Position numbers and translations under genes: made by a program
Notes under the pieces: generated by a model
The model's input: the letters and a program-made list of their open reading frames with translations, nothing else
What the model was told of the DNA's origin: nothing
Databases searched by the model: none
Shown: positions 1 to 9,203 of the stretch, in pieces
Position numbering within the stretch: position 1 is the stretch's first letter
Layout: every line of letters starts with the position of its first letter
Assembly (NCBI GenBank): GCA_026545765.1
Contig: CM048840.1
Span: forward strand, 85,092,877-85,156,876
Source of the DNA: Plantago major
Taxonomy: Eukaryota; Streptophyta; Magnoliopsida; Lamiales; Plantaginaceae
Direction of reading: 5' to 3'
Length of the DNA stretch: 64,000 nucleotides

Positions 1-1527
1 AGAGAAGTGTGTGGATTTGAAGAAGACAAAGGTTTATGGGATGAAGAGCCACGACTATCATGTGTTCATGGAGAGGCTTATCCCGGTAGCATTTCGAGAG
101 TCGAATCAAACATGTATGGACTGCTATCACCGAGTTGAGCTTATTTTTCAAAAATTTAGGCACAAGGGTGGTTCATGACAAAGTGTTGGAAAATCTTGAA
201 AGGAATATACCATTGATTCTATGCAAGCTTGAGCGTATCTTTCCACCGAGCTGGTTTGATTCTATGGAGCACTTGCCGATTCATCTTCCACATGAAGCGA
301 GACTTGCTGGACCGGTTCAGTATCGATGGATGTATCCATTCGAGAGGTACTTGGGGAAATTGAAGAAGTATGTCAACAACAAAGGTAAACCTGAAGGATC
401 GATTGCCAATGCCTACATTCGAGAGGAAACTACAACCTTCTGCTCTTATTACTTTGATGAGCACGTCCCTATGAAGACATCAAGACCGGCTCGAAACGTA
501 GACAAATTCGAAGTTCAAGCAGATGATGAGTTTTCCCTATCTGTCTTTAGGGTATCAGGGAGACCTCTTGGTGCAACTAAGAAAGAATATCTTACGGATA
601 AGGAGTTGAAAGCAGCTCAATATTATGTCCTCACGAATTGTGCTGAGGTTAACAAGTATATGATGCTATTTGCGAGGTGAGCAACACTTTCTTTAAATTT
701 TAATATAGCTACGTAAGTTTCTACTTCAATTATAGACTTATCATCGAATCAATGTTTGCAGTGTTTTCAAAAAGCGTTGTTTGGAAGAAAATCCTCAGAT
801 GACAGAGGATACACTAGAGGAACTACTTGACTAAAAAATTCCTACAGAATGTCCAGATTGGTTTCGAGAGTATGTCCGAAATCCTATTAACAACGTCACA
901 TGCCTATACTTAAAGGCTCTCGCAGAGGGGCCATTCAAAAAGGTCTACACATTCCCAGGTTATATAGTCAATGGCCCTAGGTTCCACACGACTGAATGTA
1001 ACACGGCCATGGCGACAAGCAACTCCGGGGTGTGTGTTAAGGGTGCAGATTAGGGAGACGCTGCTTTGTTTGATTTCCACGGGAAGCTAAAATGAATAGT
1101 GAGGATTGAATATGCCGGCTTGCCATTTAAACGAACCTTCTTGTTTGATGTTGAGTGGTATGATCCTAATCCAGGAGGTACGAGGAAGAACGAGCAGTAT
1201 GAAATGGTTGATGTGAACCAAAATAAGAGGAACAAAACCAAGTATGAACCATTTATTCTGGCGACTCAAGCACGACAAGTGGTGTTTCTTGAATATCCAA
1301 GCAGGAAACGCGATAAGGCGGAATGGTTAGCTGCGATACCTATTTGTGCTCGCTCGGAAGTGGAGTACATTGAGAAAGACGACTCAATTACCAACTCGTA
1401 CCAACAAGAGGATGTCGATAAACAAGCAGAAAATCCCATAGAAGCAGATGATGAGTTGTTTGATCTGCACGAGGTCCAATATGTAGACTTAGAGGACGGC
1501 GATAACGGTACATTATGTGTATTATAA
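1..1527 (+). pseudogene. TNP2-like CACTA transposase, C-terminal part (DUF4218 and DUF4216 regions)
   Basis: The open stretch at 135-680 has the DUF4218 region that follows the transposase core in plant CACTA proteins (landmarks HLPHEARLAGPV, RWMYPFERYLGKLKKYV, EGSIANAYI). The stretch at 1,099-1,527 has the DUF4216 region (FLFDVEWYDPNPG, QARQVVFLEYPS) and ends in a normal stop. An intron of about 90 bp is likely between GAGGTGAGC near 675 and TTTGCAG near 760. The catalytic N-terminal part lies off the left edge. The reading frame is interrupted at least twice: a TAA replaces a codon in EELLD-KIP near 832, and further stops occur near 1,052 and 1,092. In an intact element this protein cuts and joins the CACTA ends in the nucleus. 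Here it is a decayed copy. Confidence 0.85.
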
Positions 1528-1659
1528 CTAGTTAGTAGTTGATAACACTTGAGTATTTCTGTTCTGCATGAAAAATGGTTACATGTGTTATTCATAATTT
1601 GTTCTGTATTATAACTCGTACTAACACATTTTATTGTATTTGTTACATGTTTTTGCAGA

Positions 1660-3460
1660 TGCCGCGACAGAGACCACGCACCTATTGCCCCCCCCCCCCC
1701 CCCCACACACGCAGCCAGCTGCATGATAGTGATGAGTCGGGGGCGAGGTCGAGGAGGCTCAGTAGTCGGCGGCAGTCTCGGATTCTGAGACCCCCAAGTC
1801 ATAGCGTGAGGCTCTACCGGTCTTGCCGGACCTGATGGAGGGCCATGACGATTGTCCCTATCTCGTGTTTGATCCACTGAATCCCAACGTCACGTGGGAC
1901 GGGTTGCCTGTGATTTTTCCTGTTGGCCCTGCCAAGTAAGTATTATACATTCTTTTTAAATATGTAAAACATAACTTATGATAGTTGACAAGTATAAATT
2001 GTTGTAATAAAGTAATAAATATTTGTTTCTTGTATCCTATACATTGACAACAGTTTATGGCCTCGGGAGGTCCACAAAAAACTAGGTGACATCTTTCGGA
2101 GCAGGAGAGAGCCACCGGGGCAGGGTGGTGAGTGTTGGTCTCACATCTCGGACCGCATGAGGGTCGAGTACTTTGATGAGCTGAGGGTAAGTTAAAATAT
2201 GACATTCATTTATTTGTTATTATAATCGTTTTAATATGAGTGGTATGTTAACCACTGTATGTGAGTGGTATGTTAACCACTTTATTTGGGTGATATGTTA
2301 GTCACCATTGTGTAAGTAAAATTAGGACAATGTGAGTGGTATGTTAGCCACTTTGTTTGGGTGATATGTTAGTCACCAAATCTGTTATGTTGTTGTATCT
2401 TATTAAATTGATGTAACATGGTGACGTTTATATATATTGACTTTGGATGTTGTATGAAATTGGGAATGTAGAAGGAGTACTTCATTCCCAGCAGATTGAT
2501 CCCACAGATCTGGCGTGTTTACGAGGTATGGGATCTAAAGCTCTAAGGATATGGTCTGTACTTGGAAGGCCATTCGGGATCGGAATGGCCCAATGCCTCC
2601 ACAGGTTGATGCAGCGGAGTGGGCCCTTTGGGATGCCTACTGGCGTCGAACTGATGTCCAGGACAATGCCTACATCAACAGACAAAACCGGGCGTCTCAG
2701 TCTGATGCATCAGGAAGGGCCGTTCACCACCTTGGGAGGCGATCTACTCTCACTGATTTTTACCAATCGGTAAGTATATATATGTTTTTTTTCAATCTAG
2801 CATGACTTTGGATGTATTGTGTCTCTGATCTATTACTTGTGAGATGATAATTTGTTGACTATATATGTTGTTCAGATGTCACGGGGGGAGGTGAAATCCA
2901 AGTATGACATCTTCAAGAAGGCGAAGAAGGCGGGTATGGGTGACTCCCGGGCCTCGTCTATTGCGGTATGTTTATGTTGCTTCAAGTTCATATTTGTACA
3001 CTATTACAAGTTATTTTTGAAAAACAATAACTGATCATGATATCTGCTATTTACGATTTCAGGCTGAGGTTGATGCTCAGGTAGCGAGGCAGGAGGAAGA
3101 GACGGGTGATGTGCTGTCAACTGAACAAGTTGACAACATCTTCTTAGAGGTCAACAAACCGGACAACAAAGGACGAATATATGCACTTGGGAGCCTCAGT
3201 TTGAGCTTGGCTAGTCAGGGGTTCTCCTCATCATCATCCCAGCAGTCTAGACGTCCAGTTTTCACACAGGACAGGTCTCGGAAATGGTGCAGTCGCAGGT
3301 CCGGGAACAGGTTGCACGGCTAACTCAAGAGATGGAGCAACAAAGGGATGAGATGGAGCGGGGCGACAGAGAACGAAGGGAGGAGAACGAGCGCCTTCGG
3401 TTACAAATGGAGGCTTTCATGTCCAAGTTCGGCCAGCACCCACCCCCGTCTGGTAGCTAG
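1660..3460 (+). pseudogene. Second CACTA gene, TNPA-like plant transposase (Ptta/En/Spm, Transposase_24 type)
   Basis: Likely exons with good splice sites are about 1,660-1,935 (donor GTAAGT), 2,054-2,186 (acceptor ACAG, donor GTAAGT), an exon ending at 2,769 (donor GTAAGT), 2,876-2,965, and 3,063 to the stop at 3,458-3,460. The pieces read LNPNVTWDGLPVIFPVG, SLWPREVHKKLGDIFRSRRE, WALWDAYWRRTDVQDNA, VKSKYDIFKKAKKAG, and a C-terminal coiled coil with heptads of Gln, Glu and Arg around 3,300-3,440. This order is usual for the plant Ptta/En/Spm protein, which in CACTA elements binds subterminal repeats and helps TNP2. A poly-C run at about 1,690-1,703 sits where exon 1 changes frame, and another frame change lies near 3,265. 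The exon model is inferred. Confidence 0.7.
2240..2377 (+). repeat. Five short palindromes in an intron of the TNPA-like gene
   Basis: The 16-bp palindrome GTGGTATGTTAACCAC occurs at 2,240-2,255 and 2,265-2,280. A close variant, GTGGTATGTTAGCCAC, lies at 2,336-2,351. The related palindrome GGTGATATGTTAGTCACC lies at about 2,289-2,306 and 2,360-2,377. All five share the core TATGTTA and flanking arms that can pair. They sit in the intron after the exon ending at 2,186. They may be protein-binding sites or a replication-slippage product; the sequence alone does not decide. Confidence 0.8.
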
Positions 3461-3660
3461 TTATGCATATGTACTACGTACGTTCGGATTTATTATATTT
3501 AGACTTGTTCAGATAATTTAGACTTATTCGGATATTACATTTTTTATTTATCATTTATTGAAACATTTTCCGTATTATTGATTTATTATCAAGCATTATA
3601 TTGATTAAATATGTGAAATAAGAAAAACAGGGATTAATATTAAAAAACAAAATTTAAAAA

Positions 3661-4095
3661 AAAAATTATTTCGTGACGGAATTAGTGACGGAATTTGAGA
3701 TTCCGTCACTAATTCCAATAATACATTGGGCGACGGATCGCTTCTATCCGTCGCCCCATGTAACGACGGATAGATTCTATCCGTCGCTACATTGGGCGAC
3801 GGATAGATTTTGTCCGTCGCCTAATGTAACGACGGATAGATTCTATATGTCATTACATTTGGCGACGGATAGATTCTATCCGTCGTTACATTTGGCGACG
3901 GATAGAATTTATCCATCGCCAATAATTGATTTTAAAAAAAATTAAAAAAAAAGTCAAACATGATAATCCGTCGTGAATTGGATGACGAATTATCTATCCG
4001 TCACCACTCGATTAGACGGAATTTTATCCGTCGCCCGGTAGGCGACGGATCGCTAGTCTGTAGCGACGGATCTATCAGTCGCTACAGACCATTAT
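3661..4095 (+). repeat. CACTA subterminal repeat array, 3' side
   Basis: The 9-mer GCGACGGAT and its complement ATCCGTCGC occur many times in alternating orientation, often as a head-to-head pair around AGATTCT, so the array is full of short hairpins. A variant, GTGACGGAAT, starts the array at about 3,673. Such subterminal arrays are the binding sites of the TNPA-type protein in CACTA elements. The partner array of the other copy is at 59,085-59,395. The motif is seen directly; its role follows from known CACTA biology. Confidence 0.85.
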
Positions 4096-4123
4096 TTTTG
4101 TAGTGTGGTTAGCTTATTTATTC

Positions 4124-4220
4124 TACAATAACTGCTTGCTACTTGTTTAATAAGTATCAATTTGAGCACATCAAATTGATATCCCAATGCCCGCACTACA
4201 AGTAGCAAGCAGTTATTGTA
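4124..4220. repeat. 97-bp fold-back with perfect 23-bp arms
   Basis: Arms at 4,124-4,146 and 4,198-4,220 are exact reverse complements. Inside the spacer a second pair, TATCAATTT (4,155-4,163) and AAATTGATA (4,173-4,181), is also complementary, so the whole stretch can form a two-part hairpin. It lies where the Harbinger transposase coding sequence breaks off. It could come from a template switch during repair or replication. Confidence 0.85.
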
Positions 4221-4304
4221 TGTTGGACCAAACTCAGCCACCAATCCTTCGAACATCGGCTTCATTGGCCCTCCGCATGTATGTTGGACCAAACTCAGCC
4301 ACCA
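4217..4304 (-). repeat. 27-bp direct repeat inside the Harbinger transposase remnant
   Basis: The same 27 bp occur at 4,217-4,243 and 4,278-4,304, 61 bp apart. On the minus strand they encode VAEFGPTY, a stretch belonging to the transposase. The left copy therefore duplicates coding sequence and takes the frame into unrelated sequence. It directly adjoins the fold-back at 4,124-4,220, so both probably arose in one rearrangement. Confidence 0.8.
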
Positions 4305-4784
4305 CAGCGTCACAAAAATGCGAAAGACACATGAGAGTCGTGCTTTCACCAAGCCAGCAGTACTCGTCAACCGAGTCAGCACAAGCCCCATAAGCTAGCA
4401 TGTGAATGGCTGCGGTACATTTTTGTAGTGTGGTCGGCCAAGAACATCTGGCTTGCACACAAAGTAATCATCTTGACGCACCACACTAGCAATCACATGC
4501 TCGAACAACGACCTCTCCATTCTGAATCGCCGTCGAAATTTTTCTGCATATGGTGGGTTAACGCCGAAGTAGTCTTCCTCCAATTGTTTGCCACGCTCTT
4601 CTCGACTTCTGTTAATGTAAGCACGCTTCTTCTTAGGTCGTCGTGGCTCGTCCGGTTGTTGCTGTTGTTAAAATTGTTGGATCATATTTGGTACATTTTG
4701 TATTATCATGCTTTGGATTTGTGTGAAATGATTGGATGAAGAAGAACCAAGCAAGCTTTCATTATCAGATGATGAATTGGACAT
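4234..4784 (-). pseudogene. PIF/Harbinger transposase, N-terminal part (Plant_tran type)
   Basis: The likely start is the ATG at 4,784 (MSNSSSDNESLL). The order is a Ser-rich start, a Gln and Lys/Arg-rich segment (DEPRRPKKKRAYI), the family landmark EEDYFGVNPPYAEKFRRRFRM, then LQKCTAAIHMLAYG and ADSVDEYCWLGESTT. These match the plant PIF-type transposase N-terminus, including its helix-turn-helix region. A TAA interrupts the frame at codon 39 (4,668-4,670), and a frame shift lies near 4,430 between VLGRPH and LQKCTAA. The DDE catalytic domain that should follow is absent, so the protein cannot act. Confidence 0.8.
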
Positions 4785-5283
4785 GATTATCTTTAGAAAA
4801 TCGAAATAGATAGAGTGTTTTCTAGTTTAGTTAAGATAATGGAAGAAGGGATGAATGCAAGTAGTTTGTTGTGTCTGAAAATGTGTTCTATGGTTGCATT
4901 ATATAGACAAGTTGTGAGAGATGTGTGACTCATTTCTTAGTCATAGCTGAGTCACAATGCATTGGATGCCTCATTAATTGAAGATAAAATGTCTGAGAAA
5001 TTGAAGACAAGATGACTGACAAAGCAAAGATAAGATGCCTAATAAAGTAAGGATAAATCACAAGACTTACTTCCGGTAATTCAAATAATTAAACTCAAAT
5101 TCAAATTCAAATTCAAAGCACACTGATTTTATTTAAAATGGCACTTGGAAGAGTAAAACATAAACAGGCCACACTTCGGGAAGTAAAAAAACAAGTCAAA
5201 TTTCGAAAAGTAAAAAACAAACAAGCCACACCTCACATAATTTGAAAAACAAGCAAACTAAAATAAGCTCTCAACTTCAGCCA

Positions 5284-6429
5284 TTACTCGGACGGAAACA
5301 ATTCCTTCTGCAGTGCATCATAAACTCCCTTATGTTCTGGGGTCAAGTTGGCATAGTTCCCCATAAGTGTCATCCACATGTCCATCTTCTTCTCCTTCAT
5401 CCTACGTTCCTCCTTTTGGCGGGCAAACTCCAGCTTCTGTCTTTCCAACTCAAGGTGTTGGGGATAACTTTCATTAAAGTTAACCCATCCCTCGCTCATT
5501 GCATCCATAGATGAGTTACCAGAACTACCTCCTCTAGCCATCTTCTTTGCCTTGTCACGACCAATAGGCCACTTGTTAGTCGTGACACTGTCCTCACTGT
5601 GGCGCTTGCTCCCACTACTAGCACCTGCTGATTCCATTGATTGACCATCATCTTCCGGAACCTCAACCCTCGGAGTTGTTGCGACCTTCTTGTATTGTTC
5701 CTCCAAGTTCATCCTCGTTTCCCACTCTGGGTACTGTTTCATGGCATCCCACTGCTTGAACAAGATGAATACGACGTTACAACCTGACTTCTCTTTGCAG
5801 AATTCATGGGTTGTTTCAGTTACCTTGTCTTCATTGTAGCCACTCCGATCGCCGACAACTCTAGTAGCAAGATCCACACAAATACACCACCAATTAATGT
5901 CATCTCTCATCCGCTTAAATCTGAGATGAAGTGAATCATGACTCCGCTTTTTTTCCATACCCGACATCTTCCCATCCCTCCGCACGTCCTCGACTTTCTT
6001 GAACAAACTTGCGTACCTTTGATTCGTGCCAATGATCGAATTTGCGCTAACAGCCATGTAACAAGAGATGAGAACCAAGTCCTCATTCGTGTTGTAGAGT
6101 GAGCTCCGTCCTTCCACTTTATTGTCCGTCCCTCCTTCCGTGTCTTTGGCTTTCCCTTTCCCGCGCCTCCGGTTCGGTTGAATTTCCGACTACGTTTCAG
6201 GAACAACTTCTGGTTCTTGCGAAAATATTGGTGTTTGGGAGGTTGAAGAATGGTAATTTTGAGTGTAGGGGTCCTGGTACGAGCTTTGGAACAAAGGGCG
6301 AACGAAGCTCGGTAGAGGTTGTTGATGAGAAGTGTTTTCGTTGAGCTTTTGCATCAACTCTTGGTAAGATCCGGGTGTGTTTTCTTGCATCCACTTGAGA
6401 GTCTCCGGAGAAAATAAGTTTCCGTCCAT
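5284..6429 (-). pseudogene. PIF/Harbinger ORF1, Myb/SANT-like DNA-binding protein
   Basis: The minus-strand start at 6,429 begins MDGNLFSPETLKWM and runs through a Gln/Ser/Pro-rich part to about 6,190. There the frame changes and continues as a basic linker and then the Myb/SANT-like region (NTNEDLVLISCYMAVS, SLHLRFKRMRDDINWW, KQYPEWETRM). A Ser-rich segment follows, then a charged C-terminal coiled coil (HLELERQKLEFARQKEERR) ending at 5,284. This layout, with a C-terminal part of the type often called NAM-associated, is that of ORF1 in plant PIF/Harbinger elements, where it works with the transposase to bind element ends. The break near 6,190 is the main lesion seen; the 277-residue downstream part is open. 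Confidence 0.75.
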
Positions 6430-6430
6430 G

Positions 6431-7439
6431 TCGTCGGAAAATCGAAGTAGATATGGTGTTTTTGAGTGAAGAGAGTGTTTTAAGTTTAATTAAGAGAGAA
6501 AGATGAATTGGAGATGGGATGATCCAAACATAGTCAAGACCTGTATCATTTTATAGATCTCGAAAAAATAAAGCCGTTGGTGGTTTTTATTTATTTTTTG
6601 CATTTTTATTTTGAAAGTTATAGCCGTTTAAAAATTAAACGAATTTTGAAAATTAAAAAAAGAAAGAACAAACCCACTGGCCGACAAGTGGCAGCAGCTG
6701 GCTGCTGCAACTTTTGCTCTCCCGTCACATAGCGCGTCAGCCCAGGTTGACGAGCTACAATGCAACTCGTCTTAATGCCACAATGATGACCATTTTAGAT
6801 TTTAACAATTCACTATGCAGGAACTCCACCTGCAAGGCAGCGCAATGCTTCAACTTTTTACGCAACATAGGCTCAGATATGTTAAGGAATTGGGGAGGGA
6901 AAAACGCAGTCAATTAATCTGCTTGTATGTAGGGAATCACACCACGCTTTTCAGCATTTTGAAACTCACGATACACGTATACCAAAAGTATGTTCATTCC
7001 ATACATCGAAAGACCCTTTGCCGCAGGAGACAAACCTCCATGTGAGGCTCCTGCAAGTTCCACAAGTTAAAAATAAGTAATGACCTCAAATTTCAAAAGA
7101 CAAGAAATTACATACCTCTTACATTGATCATACATATATGTACGTATATATATAGTACATTATGATATAGACTTCATGCAACAACAATCTTTTCTGGAAC
7201 TGAAAGGTGGAAAGGTAACCCCGTCAAAGATGTCTAACTTATCTGACGGAAAAAAATAGCAGAAGTTTGTGTTGGACACAAGATCAATTCCTGTCAAAAC
7301 TCCTCAACTTTTGATTGATAATAGAGAAAATAACTACTCAACGAGAGACAAACCTTCTCAAAACTCCTTGAAAGTTAAGCCACATAGATCAGAAAACTCC
7401 TTGAAATAGTGAAACAAAGGTATGCACGTGCAACCATGA
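6431..7439 (-). other. Intergenic stretch with exon-like sequence of unknown origin
   Basis: No full gene is visible. On the minus strand, just after the acceptor-like TTGCAG whose complement starts near 7,051, one stretch reads GGLSPAAKGLSMYGMN, then VYVYREFQNAEKRGVIPYIQ, and ends near 6,917 at a stop. A second stretch to its left (6,780-6,900) also has coding-like composition (MLRKKLKHCAALQVEFL). They could be exons of a captured or broken host gene, but I do not recognise the protein. The AT-rich part at 6,430-6,700 probably belongs to the Harbinger 5' side. For 7,100-7,439 I see nothing definite. Confidence 0.35.
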
Positions 7440-7869
7440 CATTTGAGATCCGGTTGTTTCATCGATTTTGTGTGTCTCGTTGTTTTCTGGAGTTGTCAGC
7501 GGAGAAGATGACCGGCTGGAGTTGTCATCGGAGAAGATGACTGGAGATTGGGCTGAGCTTGGTCTGTGTTTATCACTTCTTTCTTTCCATTTGTTAAGTT
7601 ATTATACTTTCCATTTGTTAAGTTATTATACTGGTACATTGGTATTAAGGTTAATTGTTTTGAAGTGTTAATATTCATGATTAGTAGTTAATTATGTGAA
7701 TATATCCCTAAAGAAAAAAGCAGGGTTGGATGGTACCCGAGAGCCCAATAAAGAACATCCCACAGACCTAACCCGAGAGCCTAAATCGATGCCTTTAGCT
7801 ACGCCATCATAACCACACTAAGAGGAATCGATTTCGACCTAGCCCCAGTTCAAATCTCTGTAACAGTTT
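7440..7869 (+). repeat. Displaced copy of the 5' region of the CTD phosphatase gene
   Basis: This block is nearly identical to 49,642-50,066, the leader region of the phosphatase-like gene at 51,599. Shared landmarks include the repeated CTGGAGTTGTC segments, the doubled CCATTTGTTAAGTTA unit, and the end GTTCAAATCTCTGTAACAG. The match stops exactly at GTAACAG: here Helitron helicase coding sequence follows, in the other copy the gene leader continues. Only scattered substitutions separate the copies, so the duplication looks fairly recent. It lacks any coding exon of the phosphatase. Confidence 0.9.
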
Positions 7870-8691
7870 ATGGAGTATCTAATGCGAATTGGCGACGATA
7901 AAGAGCCATCGGAGCGAGGCTATAAGGTCAACCTTCCGGAACACATGTGCATCAGATATAGAGACTACGACAAGCCACTGGAACACTTAATATCAGAGAT
8001 TTACCCGTCCTTCGAAGAATTCAGCGGCAACCCTTACTCGGTCATGGACAGAGCAATCCTTACACCGAGGAACGACTGTGTTGACCAAATAAATGATTCT
8101 CTGATCGACAAGTTCCCAGGGCAGATATTCGAGTTCTACAGCACAGACCTAGCACAAGACACTACAGGCACACTATCAGGATTTTCTCAATGCTACAGAC
8201 GTACCGGGACTCCCACAACACGTCCTAAGGCTAAAGGTAAACTGTCTGATAATGATGTTGAGAAATCTAAATGCGGCAGAATGATTGTGCAATGCGACAA
8301 GGATGATAGTAAAAGAGCTCGGGAAACGAATCATCGAGCGACAATAGCTTCTGGAGAACACAGAGGAAAGTATGTTATGATACCAAGGATATCACTGGAG
8401 CCGAAGGACAATCTCAAATGTCCAATACCTTTCACGCTGAAGCAATTTCCAATAAGGTTATGCTTTGCAATGACGATAAACAAGACACAGGGACAAACGC
8501 TAGAAAAGGTTGGGATCTATTTGCCACAACTAGTCTTCTCCCATGGACAGTTATATGTTGCGTTGTCAAGAGCACGAAGATCATCTGCGATTAAGGTATT
8601 GATTAGGCCGTCTACGGTAGACTCCGATGACCACATGAAGACGAGAAATGTTGTTTACACAAAGATCTTACAGAATCAAACATCAGATTAG
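7870..8691 (+). pseudogene. Helitron RepHel protein, C-terminal helicase part
   Basis: A 273-residue open frame starts just after ACAG, which looks like a splice acceptor. It contains RIGDDKEPSERG and NLPEHMCIRY, the region before the helicase core end, then ILTPRNDCVDQIN, and near the C-terminus FAMTINKTQGQTLEKVGIYL and LYVALSRARR, motifs V and VI of Pif1-like superfamily 1 helicases. This is the end of the Helitron replicase-helicase. The HUH endonuclease domain and the Walker motifs are absent, so the piece is only the tail of the normal protein of over 1,000 residues. Its frame is open. Upstream it abuts host leader DNA instead of the rest of the helicase, so a chimeric transcript is possible. 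Confidence 0.85.
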
Positions 8692-9074
8692 GTAATATAA
8701 GCATTAACATTTTGGTTGCGATTCAGAATGATACGTTTTCGAATATTATTCTTTTCTTTTATAACTTCTATACATTTTTATAACCTTAGCAAACTTAGAC
8801 AATTAAACATGAGTTTAAATAGATAACATTAGAATTGCACTCAAGTACGTCAAGTATAACTACGCAAACCATAAAGCAGGACCGAAATAATTAAGGGGAT
8901 CATTAGCCCAAATTGAAACAAATTAATACGGCACCAAAATGGAAACATGGCTTCGCCATATATTGAATGAATAAAGATTACCGATCGACATTATGATCAA
9001 CGTTATTTATATAAATTTAACTATCTTATTTTCTCTATTAATTTATTTTAACACTCTCTTTTTATTTATTATTA
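8692..9074 (+). other. AT-rich tail after the Helitron helicase
   Basis: No coding sequence is seen. A small perfect hairpin, ATGGC-TTC-GCCAT, lies at 8,947-8,959, roughly where a Helitron 3' hairpin might be, but the expected CTRR end does not follow within a few bases. The Helitron terminus is therefore unproven. Confidence 0.4.
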
Positions 9075-9199
9075 AAATTGGACTAAGTAATAATATAATA
9101 ATGAAAAAGAAAAAGACAAACACATCAATTATACCAACTCAAACACGTCTTTTGACTTTTGTTCTTCCAAAATAATGGAAGAACCTAACCCCAAATTAT
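9075..9199 (+). repeat. Displaced copy of the host gene's upstream flank
   Basis: This stretch matches 49,236-49,360 closely (landmarks TTGGACTAAGTA, ACACATCAATTATACC, TCTTTTGACTTTTGTTCTTCC). In the intact locus this sequence lies upstream of the block copied at 7,440-7,869; here it lies downstream, so the two pieces are in reversed order. The match ends in the target site used by the LINE. Confidence 0.85.
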
Positions 9200-9203
9200 C
9201 AAA

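Larger units (their letters stand above)
1..4105 (+). mobile_element. CACTA (En/Spm) DNA transposon, 3' part
   Basis: The element enters from the left edge of the window. It carries a TNP2-type transposase remnant, then a TNPA-like second gene, then a subterminal array of GCGACGGAT-type motifs. It ends with TTTTTGTAGTG at 4,095-4,105, which reads CACTACAAAAA on the other strand, the classical CACTA terminus. The next three bases (TGG) would be the target site duplication, but the 5' partner lies outside the window. A second element of the same family begins at 59,062, and its sequence from about 62,755 onward matches position 1 onward closely. Coding parts carry stops and frame shifts, so this copy is probably not autonomous. 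The terminus and gene order are seen directly; the assignment rests on known CACTA structure. Confidence 0.9.
4106..6430 (-). mobile_element. PIF/Harbinger DNA transposon, decayed and internally deleted
   Basis: Two minus-strand gene remnants in tandem are typical of PIF/Harbinger: a Myb/SANT-like ORF1 (6,429 down to 5,284) and a transposase N-terminal part (4,784 down to 4,234). The catalytic part of the transposase is missing, and the left side ends in a hairpin and then the CACTA end at 4,105, so the CACTA may have landed in this element. I could not identify terminal inverted repeats or TTA/TAA target duplications, so both borders are approximate. Confidence 0.7.

Noticed and set aside
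3661-4095. Regular short repeats as a CRISPR array
   Set aside because: The motifs alternate in orientation, lack unique spacers of constant length, lie in a plant CACTA end and have no cas genes nearby.
4415-4434. TTTTTGTAGTG inside the Harbinger remnant, looking like another CACTA end
   Set aside because: It is part of the transposase coding sequence (LQKCTAA on the minus strand), and no subterminal array adjoins it.
8947-8959. Hairpin as a confirmed Helitron 3' end
   Set aside because: The stem is short and no CTRR end follows at the usual distance, so it is kept only as a weak hint.
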